DNA from: Calliopsis andreniformis
Lineage: Eukaryota; Arthropoda; Insecta; Hymenoptera; Andrenidae
NCBI RefSeq assembly: GCF_051401765.1
Contig: NC_135064.1
Span: forward strand, 27,192,001 to 27,256,000
Reading direction: 5' to 3'
DNA length: 64,000 nt
Part shown: positions 29,729-41,875 of the stretch, one piece after another
Layout of the letters: every line of letters begins with the position of its first letter
Position numbering within the stretch: the stretch's first letter is position 1
Made by a program: the position numbers and the translations under genes
The notes under the pieces: model-generated
Told to the model about the DNA's origin: nothing
Seen by the model: the letters and a program-made list of their open reading frames with translations, nothing else
Database searches by the model: none

Positions 29729-31479
29729 TAATTGAATTGCTCTACATTATTCTGAAATTAGCTCGTTTTAATAGACCAAACGACGTCAGTCTTAAGGGAT
29801 ACCCCTTCATATAGAATCGTACGTGTAATCTTAACGATCCGATGACAAATGCGAGTCTTCTACCGGGCACAGCTGCGTCTCTTTTGACATCTGCGCGCTT
29901 TATTGCATCTACTCGCGTGTGTTTACAGATAGATAGAAGAGAAATTATTGCAGCGGGTTATAATCGCGGCTGCCTGAATAACAAAGCGCTGAACTATTCT
30001 TAGTCTCGCGCATTTCCTCGTAGCGAGCACGCGTGCATCTTCGATGGCTCAGTTTCGTATGGGTGGCAAAACGAGATGGTGCGGGCTGAGTCAGATCACT
30101 GGTTAAACATTATAGTTCCACGATGTGAAAATGCCGTGATATGAGGGACAGAAGCAGAATGATATTATTCACGTAGTGTATTTTTTTTATCACTTTGGAG
30201 GAGTCCAGAAGCAAGTGCATATGTGTTAAATGTATCAATGCTGCATAACATGTACGTGGAAATTAAGGAATACGGCGCGTGTCGAACTTTCGTTGGAATT
30301 TTAATATTCCTCGGCCGGAAATAGAGGCTGCGTTTTTCTCAGTTTCGCGCTTCATTATGACGTTCCCGCGATACGTAATTACAGCGTTAGAAACTGCAAC
30401 ACCATATCCATCAAATATCTCCTCTACTTGCGTGCTTGAAACCGAGATCGAACAAGTGGGCTGCATAATTTCCCTCGCGTAAGTGTACACTGTAAGTCAT
30501 ATAAATCTTTCGCACATTGGCGCCATTCGTTGTTTGACTGCCACGTAAATTACTTCATCCTTTGATCGAGAACGTTAGTCATTTTTAATAACTGTTTTTT
30601 AAGTTTTTGTACATACTGCTAGAGAGAATTGGGAATGCAGTATTAATTGTCGGTAATTAAACACGTTTCATACAAAATGAATATTCATAGTTTAGCGTCT
30701 GTTACTTTGTTGCTACGTTTGAAGTTAATTCTACAAGATATGTACATGCTCCTAGCTTTAAATTAATTTTCGAGGCTGAAACTTTGTACGAGAGATGCAT
30801 TTGGAACATCAGATTTCAGCATTTCATGGCACTGACTCGGCTAGAGGAAGTAATTAGCATTTTTTACGAAAGCTATTCGCGCTGAGAGTTTCCATGCATC
30901 GTTCGTTGCATTTATAGCCGGCAGTCATTTCGAATATTAGGCTTAGAGGAAAAGAATCTCTCGATGACCTCGATAGCTCCATTTGTACCGAGCCAATCAT
31001 CTGGCAAACGAGGAATTTGGGTTCACGTTTCAATGCACCGATTTTCTCTGCTCCTGACAGTCAATATTAAAGATATCTATAAATTAAAACTGTATAAACT
31101 GATCGCTAATTACTCGATGAAATATTCATTCGATCTATCTCTCCATTATATCAAGAATTCTGTAGGTTTTATATTATCGTTGAAATATTAAGTATCCATT
31201 TAGACAGGATTACTCATATCACAATTAATATAAAATGAGTTTAATTCTACTCTTTCCTATAAATGAAGCATCTGTTTTCTGAAAATTCACATGTACGTGT
31301 AAAAGGAAACGACAGATAATCTATAAAGTATTTTACATAGAAAACAGCAGGCTTTCATTTTCAACCTCACCTAACCCAGGAGTACCTCCAGAAAAACCTC
31401 GTGATACATGCTCGACATTGCACTTCTAATTCATACAAAGAATCACGACTGTAATCCCCCTCGTCAGGCGACGTCCAAT

Positions 31480-32010
31480 TTCCCAACGCTCCCAAATTCT
31501 ACACCCTTTGCCACTTACCGTGGCACAAGCAAACGCCATTTAGGCCGACGAAGAGCAGAGGGACGGGTCAGAGGTGACAGGAGGACACCAGTGGCACATA
31601 TGATCCTCGTTGCAGTCGGGCACGTGTATCTTCCCTCGCTGCGACATCGTTCTTCCTTACGGGCCTCTCCGGAGACAGTCGTACGTCGTAATCACGAGCA
31701 GCATTCTCCTGTTTCCCCGTGTGCACGCGAAACGGCGCGCACACTATCGCATTGCGTACGTGGAGCTGGATAGACGACGAGTGGTTTAGTTACATAAAGG
31801 GTGTCATCCCCGTAGGGGTGGGGAGGCAGCAGGTGTATATCGACTCCGTACCCGTATTAATATCTTGCTCGCTGAGCCTTCTAGGGCATCGCTTCGGTTT
31901 CCCCGTTTCCGCGCCACGTCACAGAGACACAACCCTTCGCTGCGACGCTCAGAATTGGCGGAACCACCCTCGCGTTATTAGCGTACGTTTCTCACGATCG
32001 ATAGGATTTC
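31480..32010. other. CpG-rich patch
   Basis: High CpG density with overlapping chance reading frames. No recognised protein features. It is a candidate enhancer, promoter or untranslated exon for kek. Confidence 0.3.
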
Positions 32011-35000
32011 TTTCTCGCGCTGCACGACCATCTGAGTGGAAACGCGGGGAAGAACAGTGTCATTCTAGGGGATTATGGGAAACTGTAAACCCCGCTTCAA
32101 TTCGCTGGTATATTTTTTTTATGTTTTAGACTGCAAGTTTAATGCGACATGTGTCGAGGGAATTGGATAAATTGGATGGAATATTCTTGAGGAATCTAAA
32201 CGTCTTGGGTGAAATGTTATTTGGTGATATGCAGCATCTAAACGACAGATCCTGCTTGTCTATAGCTGCGTACTTCATATCAATGATTTATTCCCGCAAA
32301 AATGACCATCTCATTCCAGCTTTTATTCCCCACGAAAGCTGTTCTTAAGCGCAGCCGTCGTCAATCGCTATAAATCCGTCCACAATATCAAAACGACCGC
32401 ATAAAGCATGGCGCTTCTCCACCGTGACGGATACCGCGATCGCGTTAGGCAGGCAACAACGCGGAATCCCAGTAGCGGATCGATCGTCTTTTCCTTTACA
32501 AAGGGGCAGGCTCGTTATTATCGGTTTCTGGGAATTTGTCGCGCGCATGCAAATGGAAAATACGGGAATAATTGCGGAAGCGTTCGTAACTGGAGTCCTC
32601 TCGCGCGCTCAGAATTGTGTTATCAGCGATACTATTATTCGAGCAGCCGTCGACGGGGTATCGATATTCATTGGTAATTAAGTATTAACAGCTTATCGAG
32701 GAGGAGTGACCCCGCGAGTTCAGGCAACCCTCTGGCTCCAGTCGTCTCCCGTTTATAATTAGAAAGTCGATTGCCGTGGCGCCTTTGGCACTTTGCGCCT
32801 CCGGTGCAGACGCAATGGAAACGGTTCGATGGCTGCGAAAAGCTCCGACCTCCCCCTCGGCCAAAGGAGCATTGTGCGCGCGACAAAGCCGATTATCCGG
32901 ACTTCCTAGTGTTTTCTGCTCGAGAAACAGTCGAAGGTCTGCACGCGAGACGCAGTCACTCGAAAAGTGGTCGAATTATGAAACACGTTCTGTGTAGTGT
33001 CGCTCGAAACCCTTCTGCTTTTTCGATGCTCGATTTTCGATGGTCAGCGCCGTCGAGTGTCCGTTATTGAATAGATAATGTATTTTCCACGGGTAATATA
33101 GAGCAGACCATTAATTTTTCGTGGTCGATTACAATTGGCCCAGAAGCCTTTTGGTTTTTAATGAAACGCTCCAGTCGAAGCTCGCGATATTTATACCGTG
33201 ATCAGAACACACAGTGGAGAAATATTACAAGAGGGAAAATGGAAAAGTTTCGATAGCTGGAACACACAGTGGCTCATGCAAAATTCGAGCCCCACCCCTT
33301 CGCTGCAGAAATGTGTTTATCGGCACGGTATTTTTGTAAACGAGGAAATTACGAACAGCGTTCTCGCTAATAAACGGTCGATTTTTTACTTGTTACACTA
33401 TGAATAAACTCTGAATAATAAACGTTAGGTTATGTGGAATGAAATTCTTTTCTATGTACCCACTATTTTGTTACATAGCAACATTATTGCTACTCTTTGG
33501 TTTTGACTATCAGTATTAAAGTTATTTAACATAAAATTAGGTATAATAAGCCTATTTTCTCAGACATATATCTTTTCAGGTATTTTCCTTTACTTATACT
33601 AGTGTTCACTGGAATATTTTAACTATATACCTAGAACATCGCTTCAATTTCGCCTCCACTAGAGTATATTTGATAACCGAAATAAGTATGGTTTCTATCA
33701 TCATAAGGTTTGGCTACCAGTATGTAATATTATATTACACACCAGCGGGAGCCATCAATTAAACTGAATTTTCTAACAGAAATAAAAGTTAAAACTACAT
33801 TCCACCATAATTGTATCAAGCCTCGCAATTTCATGAAACTGATATTTGGAAAAGAAAACACAGTGGAAGCGACCGATTCTGGAAAATTCGACCAGATAAT
33901 ATAATTATTTCGGTAGAAGAGGAAGTCCGTGTCTATGCGGTTTGCATCGACCACGGCGGCGATTTGTATTTCGACCGACCAATTTAGCGAAAACTTTTCC
34001 ACCCCTCCTGGTTTCGTTATTGCGCCCGTGCCGTTCCACTTCGAAACTGAATCTTGAGAGAAGTTTCCGTGGTAACTGGAATATAATGTACCGTATATAG
34101 ACGACACCGCCTCCAGGAGGATCCTAATGCCCGATCTCTTGCTTTCCTTCTTCTGTAACGGTAGCGAATCGATTCCACTTCGAAGACGCTCGGACTGCGT
34201 ATAATTATCCCAACTTCGCCGTGGATCCTGAAGTCGTCGAGATCACGATTGCAACTGTATAAAAATACTCCTTGCCGAACTTTCGGCTAATAAGGAGCAA
34301 GCGTCCTCGAGCGCCCCTCCTGCTTTTTTCCTCATCCCGCGTGGATGGAAAGAGTCGAAGCAATGACCCAGGAAGTCGTTCTAGGGGAAATTTTCAGATG
34401 AGGTTCGAAGATTTTACGAAGTCTGATATAACTTTTGGCAAGCGTAGCCTGCCAGTCAATTCGTCAAATTTATCTTGCAGGAGAACTTACCCTCATGAAT
34501 TATGGCTTCTAGTTTTTCTACAATAAAATTAATAGTTGGAGATTTAGCAACGGGTAATTGAAAAACTGTTCTCTGAAAATTAGAGAGAAACTAGAAGGTT
34601 ATATAACGAAGGAACGAAATTCAGTTTAAAGAAGAATATCTTGGAGAAAGCGCTTGATTAATTTGGTTTTCCTTCGTGTGGGACGAAGGAAATTTAGTTT
34701 TCTAAAGTGGAAAAGTAGCAGGCGGATGGTTTTTAAACAGACGCCGTTCTAGGAAAAGTGGATTCCCCTTTTGCAACGTGAATTTAGACGGAGCCACTCG
34801 ATTGTCGTGGATACGAGAAAAGGCTTGGAGGTAACGCATTTCCTGCAATCGACTATCGGCAGAGTTTATTCGATCGAATCGACTGAACGCGACTCGTTGC
34901 TATCTCATTGGAGACCCTCTGGACCGTGTGAGTGCATATGCAACGACAGATTTCCACGGGCGATTAATCGCATAAAGGCCCTCGAATGAACCCTCCACAG

Positions 35001-36082
35001 TGCAGGGAACCTAGAGGGGAAAAATTGAATCGCGTTATTGCCAGTGTATATTGCAAACGTTTCATATAATTGAGACCTTAGTCTTGGGAAACTCCGAGGT
35101 AGAAGATGGTAAGAGTAGGATATAGAAAAGTTACTTCAAAATTATGGGAACTTGAAATTTATAGAAAATTAGGATAGATAATTTTGGTTAATATCAATCA
35201 CTACAGTACAGAATTTTAGTACAGACATTAGAGGGGTTAATTGCAATATAATTAGCGTGACAATGATTGAGTAGGAAGCCAATATAATAAAATATTGGTA
35301 TAACTTATAAATTTAAAATTTGAATATTCGATAATTTAAAGGGTGAAAAGAACCACCAGCCAATTAACGATGGTATGTATTTTTAAAAAATATTATGAAA
35401 GGAGGAGACTCACTTGTCTCTTACAGAAGACCATAAGAGGATTCTATATTCTCCTGCAATTGGAAGTTGAACGTCATTCATTTTGCGAGTCGCAGACAAC
35501 AGGTTTCCCAGGCTCAATTCAATTAACCTGTCGTATAATTATATCATTGAAACAGCTTCGACTAGTCGATGATTGTATACACTAAACGTGACGTTCATCG
35601 TTTGAAGGATATCCGTGACAGTCAGAGGGGAGTGATGGGATTTATAATGGCTGGGCAAACCGACGATCACCCTATAATTCATTGGGCTCGCACCTGGACG
35701 ATTACTCGCAAAATAGCGGATATTAATCGAGAGTCTCGTCGACGCAAGGAAATCCTTTTTGCATATAAAAAAATACGCTAATCACTGCATCTGGGGACGC
35801 AGAACTCGCCTCTAGAAATTCTGGGGATATTCCGAATGGCAATCATAATGGAAATTTTAATGGCATAGAAAATTCAGAGAAAAAAAAGCGACAGTTTGTC
35901 AATTCTGAAAGCTTTTTCTATAGAGAAAAAGAGTCGAATAAAAACTACTTTAACCAAATACCAAAGATTACAACTTTAATTGGAAGAGTACCAGTCTCCA
36001 AGCACTCACTTCAACATGGTTTCTCTGCTCGTCTAGCTATCCCTAGCTAGTCCGACCAAACATACTACAGTGGATTGTACAT

Positions 36083-36203
36083 GGTAACATTCACACCACT
36101 CCGCCCGACAACCGGCAGACGGTGATCGGGCATTTACCAAGCAAAAAACAAAAATTGGACAGTAGTCTGCCGGCGGCTAAACTGATAGTGTGAATCAAGT
36201 TCC
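36083..36203. mobile_element. GC-rich imperfect inverted repeat, possible DNA-transposon end
   Basis: The left arm 36083-36124 and right arm 36160-36203 pair imperfectly, sharing ATTCACAC and CCGGCAGAC blocks in inverse orientation around a 35-base AT-rich loop. The composition differs from the flanks. A PIF/Harbinger-type origin is speculative. Confidence 0.4.
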
Positions 36204-39200
36204 ATTTGGAACGTTTTCTGTATCTGACGCGAAATTGTGTCATCCACGCTGAGTGCTTCAATTTGCCTCACTCTTGCAGCGCGTGCTAGGTCCATTTTGA
36301 AGACAAAAAGAAACATCCTATATTTCAGAATTAAAACTCAGCACACAGTAAGCTAAACTTCTATCCTATTTTGCATACAACAGTGATAGCAATATAATTA
36401 TTTCTGCATCAAGTTCTCGCGTGTCAGATTTACCAATAGATTCCACAGGATGAGAAGCTTTTTACTCGATGACACGAGGTTGTAACAAAAAGGGGCAGAA
36501 AGGGGAAGAACGGCCTGGGGGGAGGAGCGAGAGATAATAATCTTGTTGGTCGCGGTCAACATGATCGATGAAGTTTTTATGAAAACAGCACAATGACCGA
36601 CACATCGTTGTAGCCTGCTGATTTTGATTGATAGAGAATGTCCGAATTTGAAATTCCGCCCCAACGAAAAAAAAACACGGCCTCCCTCGTTATCTGATCT
36701 GTTTCCAAGGTATGCAAACCACCAGCAGCCACACTTGCACGCACAGCCACGTGAGAATGTATGTCCATGTCAGGCTCCTTCCGACTGTGGACGTCTTGGA
36801 ACAGGTCACGTTGATGGGTCCTTCCGGATCGCGTTTCCAAAAGACGCTGCTTCTAGCTCGCCCTCTGTCTCACCCCGAAACACCCCCTGTTCTTCTCAGC
36901 CTCCACTTGGTGTATCTAATGTGACTACCCTAAATATTCCAGAGGCAGAGGAGCAGGATATTATATAATATAAGGCGGGGCATTTTAGTATTCTACGCTG
37001 ATATGTTAGGATTAGGAGTACGCTTCAGCGCCGAGATAGCTCAAAGGACTCTTCTCCACAATGTCGTTGATCAAGTTTGCGACGCTGTGACGCTTTGAAA
37101 CTTCTAGACAATTGTGTGTGTCAATACTGCAATCAATTTGCTTTCCACTGAATGTGCGCATTCGTGATGAGCATTCCATGTATTCTGGGAAGTAGTTTGA
37201 CTCTGTATCAAACAGGACTTGGTAGGGATATTTCTATCTTTAATGGGCAGAATTTTTGTGTGTTAGGAATCTTGGAAGATCTTTTAAAAAATTACTTATA
37301 GTATACTTAATTATTTTTTTAATTTAAATATTGTAATGGAGATAAGATTGGATACTTGGAAAATATATTTATCTCTGAAGCGAGATAGAACATATATATA
37401 GCGAGGAACAGTGATAAACTTGAAACTTATCTGAAGAAAGACTTTTTTAATACTTCTCCCTTCCATTAACTTGAAACCAGACAAATCCGCCAAATTCATT
37501 TCGCGGAATACATTTCCAAGTAATTGTGATATATGTACCTCCCCATACATACATAGAGAAAGAGGAGGTATACAAACTCTTTACTTTCGCCTTATGCATA
37601 TCTAATGTCCTCGTTGGCCTGATATTTACAAGTCAAATGCGATCGATCGATGCGCGTTAGAAGGATCGGGTGAAACCGGCACGACGCCGGGAGGCTGAAA
37701 AAGGGAAGAAAAAGCTCCGGGCAGAAATGTGTCGGGCTGGCGGGAGAAGGGAAGGGTGGAAAAATCGAAGAGAAGCGAGCGAGGAAGAATGAGGAACGGA
37801 GAAGGGTGGAGAACGACGTAACGAGAAAAATGGAACGCACAATGAAGCCCGGGACCGTATTTATTTTGTCTTGAAGCGGTTCACCGCGTACCGGAGCACA
37901 AAAGGCTCGTGCTTCTGGTCTCCTCGAGATAAAGTCCATAGGTGACGTGCAAAGGGCCACGAGTTTTCTTCGTCGCGGGCGGGGACTTCAAAAAGTTTGT
38001 CGATCCGAGGCGTGCATGTGGAAAGTTACCGCGATTCGCCCAACAGGGGAATCGAGGGAATCTCGAAATAAATTCTCGGTACCCAGCCCATTCGTTTCTT
38101 CCTCGACGACGCGACGTTCACTCCTACTGGTGAACGAAATTAATCGATTTGATGCGGAGTCCTTCGAGACGCTCGCGAACACCGCTTTTTCCGAGGGTGA
38201 TTTCCTATTATTGTGGGAGAGGCGGTTCTAGAGTAATCGTATTTTCTGAATGGTTTCTTGTTGCTTTTGGTTAATTCTGTTGGCGAAGGCGGGACCAGGG
38301 TCTGAAATAATTAGTGAGCTTGGTTTTACTATTGTTTTAGTAACTGAAAGGTAGTCATTTTCATTTGTCTTCAATATTTCAGATCCTAAAGACTTTAACG
38401 TATAAATTTTTCATGTTTTTTTGAGAATTCGATCACAGAAAATTATAAGAAATGTACTCCTGTTTCTCATACTTCATTCAAATCGTTATTAAAGTTCGTT
38501 CAAATGATACACTTTATAAGGATTCTACTAATACCAGTTTGCTGCGATTGATTTTATACTGATCCCAGCTTTTCGAGCGAAGGGATTTGACTCATGCATA
38601 GAGGATTACTGTCCACTGCTACGTCACTGGAAAATAGAGATTTGCATTATCTTCAAATCGCGTTATTTATTGATTTCGTACCCGCTGCTGTTCTCTGGCG
38701 AGCATAAAAACTCTAGTAAAGTATAGGACTAATTGGTAACTTCTTGACTCGAAGCATATGAAGTGATACAAAATCGGAATAATCTCCGGTGCGTGAAGAA
38801 GTTATGGAAAATAAGATGCAAATATATAAAATAATTTTTCATAAAACTACTTCTGACTGAGATTAAATGACTCAAGTAACAGTTTAACCGAGGCTTGAAC
38901 AAGTCATGAGAATCCCCACGGAGATTTTGGATTGAAATTTATATAGGTACTTTCGGAGAACCAGTCACGTAGAAGTCGAGATTCACTCGCGGGTGGGCGT
39001 AGAACGTAATACTAAAGTTACGTAATATTATTACACTGCATAAATACTGACAGTAGGCGGAAAACCTATCCCAATTTAGCCCCCATCTCTAACATAATAA
39101 GCAACCTCCGCTAAGCGCGTTACATCCCGTGTTCGATCCTCCCAAATAGCTTAGAGTCGCGTCACGGTTCCCAATGTTGTTTCCATCGTAAATATTTGAT

Positions 39201-40346
39201 AACAGGCAACACCTAAAGCTATTTTCATCCCATACCGCGAGCCTATACTTGACAAACACAGTTTGTCAGCGATGTGTACTCGCGTCAACAGTAATTGAAT
39301 TTGCGTAACATTCACTTATACCTAGCCCACGATGATTGACATTATTATAATGTTCGAGGGTTCTTCCGAGGTGAAGATGGGCCGAAGAATCGATTTGCCC
39401 CGCGTGCACCTACCTCCCTTGCTTCTCTCAATTTTTCGTCACACTCGAGAGGCAACGCGAAGCGGGTTGCCGTCTTCCTCCCGGCGCTTCATCCTTCCCC
39501 TCGGAGTTTTGGAATAAATTCAAATGGCGCAAGAGCGTCTATGTCGTTGGCGTAGTCGCAGTCGTTGGTGCACGGCCGTTTCCTCGACCTCTTCTTCTGG
39601 GCTCTATCCCGGAGGGAGGCACAAAATGAATTGTACCCGCTGCCTCCCAGCGGAAAGAGTAATTTGATGCACAACCTCGGACTCTGCGGGTCCCGACGAT
39701 AATAAAAGGGGTAAAGCGTGCTCGGCGTCGCGTTGTATTAATTTAACTTCAGCTATGCGCTCGTCGACCGACGACAGGGAATGTTAGGGGGCCAAGGGGA
39801 CACCAAAACGATATTAAGTTAAATTGCCAACGGTCCGCGCGCGCTTAAGGCGTTCTCCTCCCGCTTTGAGATTAACGAAACGGGCTAAGAAATATAAAGG
39901 GAACCGACTGGGTGGAGCGACGTAAAAACACGAAAAAAGAATCGAGGAAGGAATGGAAGGAGGGTAACGAAAACAGAGATGCCGATGGCTCCGGAAGTAT
40001 TGTAGCGCAACGTTCTCGGATTTTCCTCTGATAAGAGGAGAACTTGAGATTCCTCTTGTTGATCGTATTGCTCCGGTCTTATAGCCATCCTCCGCCCCGG
40101 AAGTACAAGGTTTTGCGTAAAACCTTTGCCAGTTAAAAATGTTTCTAATTAAAAGTCCCGCGCTGAACGGCCTGCAGATCTACCGACTGATTACAGGGAA
40201 TTTCGTTCGATAACGAGTACTCCTTCCACCCGCCTGCAGAAATACTAATTGACAAGAAGCCGTTCTTTGAAAACGCGATAGCGCACGTCGTGTTGCAGCG
40301 GTTCAGCTTGATACTTTTTAGTTGAAGCACTTACTCGCTGTGATGG

Positions 40347-40368
40347 CGTAAGTTTGTGCAAACTTACG
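40347..40368. repeat. 22-bp palindrome upstream of kek
   Basis: Arms CGTAAGTTTG and CAAACTTACG are exact reverse complements separated by TG. It lies about 600 bases upstream of the first kek coding exon. It may be a binding site or chance. Confidence 0.75.
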
Positions 40369-40949
40369 GTGTGTAAAAGACAGATTTGTGAGACCAAGAC
40401 ACCGATAACTTATTCTTGTCCCGCTGAAGGTGAGACGTGAAGGAAAATGGGTGGTAGCAGCAATTTTAAGACTACCTTGATCTTTTTCTCCATGGAGTTT
40501 CTGAGAATATCAGTTGCTCATTCCTCTGGATTTTGAAGGTCCTGCAGGGTGTCTCCTCACTGTATATTCACAGCTTGTTAATGAGTTACGAGGTAGGAAC
40601 ACGATTGTGGCGTCAACTTACATCGTGGTAGCCCGTTATGGTCTTCCTGCAGATGTAATAACACATAACAAGCGAAACTTGTTTGGTCTAAATAATTTCT
40701 AGGTACAGTGAATATAACAGTGCGCTTATAACGAAACAGTATCTTTGTAGTTATCCAAAACACTATAGCCAACAGTAATGGCAGATTCTTCCCCAACTAT
40801 CATTCTCCAATATAAGTTCCCAACCGAACTTTACCCAACAGCAGAGATTCCTATCAGTGCTGCCTTGCTAGGGTTATTCAAATATTTCGGAGCATCTTCA
40901 GCGGACCCAATACACGCCAGTACACGCTGGAAACTTGTTCTAATCTCCC

Positions 40950-40973
40950 CGTTCGTGTTTCTCTTGTTAACAG
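40950..40973 (+). other. Splice acceptor for an upstream 5' UTR intron of kek
   Basis: A C/T-rich tract running from about 40946 and ending TTAACAG at 40973 has the form of an insect 3' splice site. It implies that one or more untranslated first exons and the promoter lie upstream. I could not place them in the 40 kb to the left. Confidence 0.6.
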
Positions 40974-40984
40974 AAATCCTCGGG

Positions 40985-41875
40985 ATGGAGCTAAGAACAG
41001 CGAAACTGTTACTTTACTCGACGCTGGTGGTCGTCGTGTGCTGGTGCCAGGAAGATTGGACGGCGCAATGCTCATCCTCGTGCAAGTGCAGATGGGTATC
41101 TGGCAAGAAGACCGCCGAATGCAACAACCAGAACCTCACGCATATACCTGTCGGCCTGTCCTCCGAAATCCAGAGCTTCGACCTGACGGGGAACCGTATC
41201 ACGTACCTGATACACGACGCCTTCAACCGCGTCCGTCTGGTGAACCTGCACAAACTGGTGCTGCGAAAATGTGAGATTGAATCGATCCACCCGGACACGT
41301 TCAATGGTCTGAAGATCGTGATCGAGATCGATCTATCGGGGAACAACATCAGGACCCTTTATCCAGGCACCTTCGAGGAGACCCAGAGACTGAGGGTGCT
41401 TCTGCTGAACGAGAACAAGCTAAAGGTGCTGGAAAATTGGCTATTTCGTGACTTGACTTACCTCCAGAAGGTGATGTTGTCGGACAACGAGCTGGAACGC
41501 ATCGAGGATAAGACCTTCCGTAATCTGCCTGGTCTCCAACAGCTGACCTTGGCTGGGAATAATCTTACCTCCCTGAACGTGCAGAGCTTCGAGTCCTTAC
41601 CGAAGCTTGGCAGCTTGGAGCTTCACAACAATCCATGGAATTGCAACTGCCGACTCAAGAGCTTTCGCGATTGGACGATCGAACGCAAACTGTACACGAA
41701 GCCCACCACGTGCCAGCAGCCTGCAACCCTCGCTGGCAAAATGTGGGATGAGATCTCCAGCGATGAGTTCGCTTGCAAACCCGAGATCTTCACGATTGGA
41801 CCGTCGGTGAAGATCGAGACTGGCAGAGGGAATGTTACCTTCTGGTGCAAAGCATCGGGGATCCCACGACCACAG
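40985..41875 (+). CDS. kek: kek coding exon 1: signal peptide, LRRs, start of Ig domain
   Basis: This exon encodes residues 1-297. The reading frame is open further upstream to an ATG at 40778, but a pyrimidine-rich tract ending in AG at 40972-40973 marks an intron acceptor. The mature exon therefore probably begins at 40974, with ATG at 40985 as its first start codon. That ATG is followed by a classic signal peptide (MELRTAK, then a hydrophobic run LLLYSTLVVVV). The exon ends at CCACAG before GTAACT, in phase 0, inside the Ig domain just after IPRPQ. Confidence 0.92.

Larger units (their letters stand above)
1..40949. other. Long non-coding region upstream of kek
   Basis: I found no reading frame with a recognisable domain, signal peptide or exon chain on either strand. 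The longest open frames are isolated, overlap frames on the other strand and lack similarity to anything I know. Content seen: dispersed short inverted-repeat elements, microsatellites, AT-rich tracts (for example 22,100-23,050) and CpG-rich patches. It is probably intergenic and/or 5' UTR intron sequence holding kek regulatory elements. Confidence 0.6.

Noticed and set aside
31408..32129. Two plus-strand frames in a CpG-rich patch
   Set aside because: CpG richness alone keeps stops rare. The arginine/serine/histidine-heavy sequence shows no domain.
39061..39180. GTTCGATCC motif suggesting a tRNA T-arm
   Set aside because: The flanking bases do not pair into a T-stem and no acceptor or anticodon arm is present.
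40778..40984. In-frame upstream extension of kek starting at an ATG at 40778
   Set aside because: It contains an intron-acceptor-like tract ending at 40973, and it would place 69 extra residues with a second hydrophobic segment before a perfect signal peptide.
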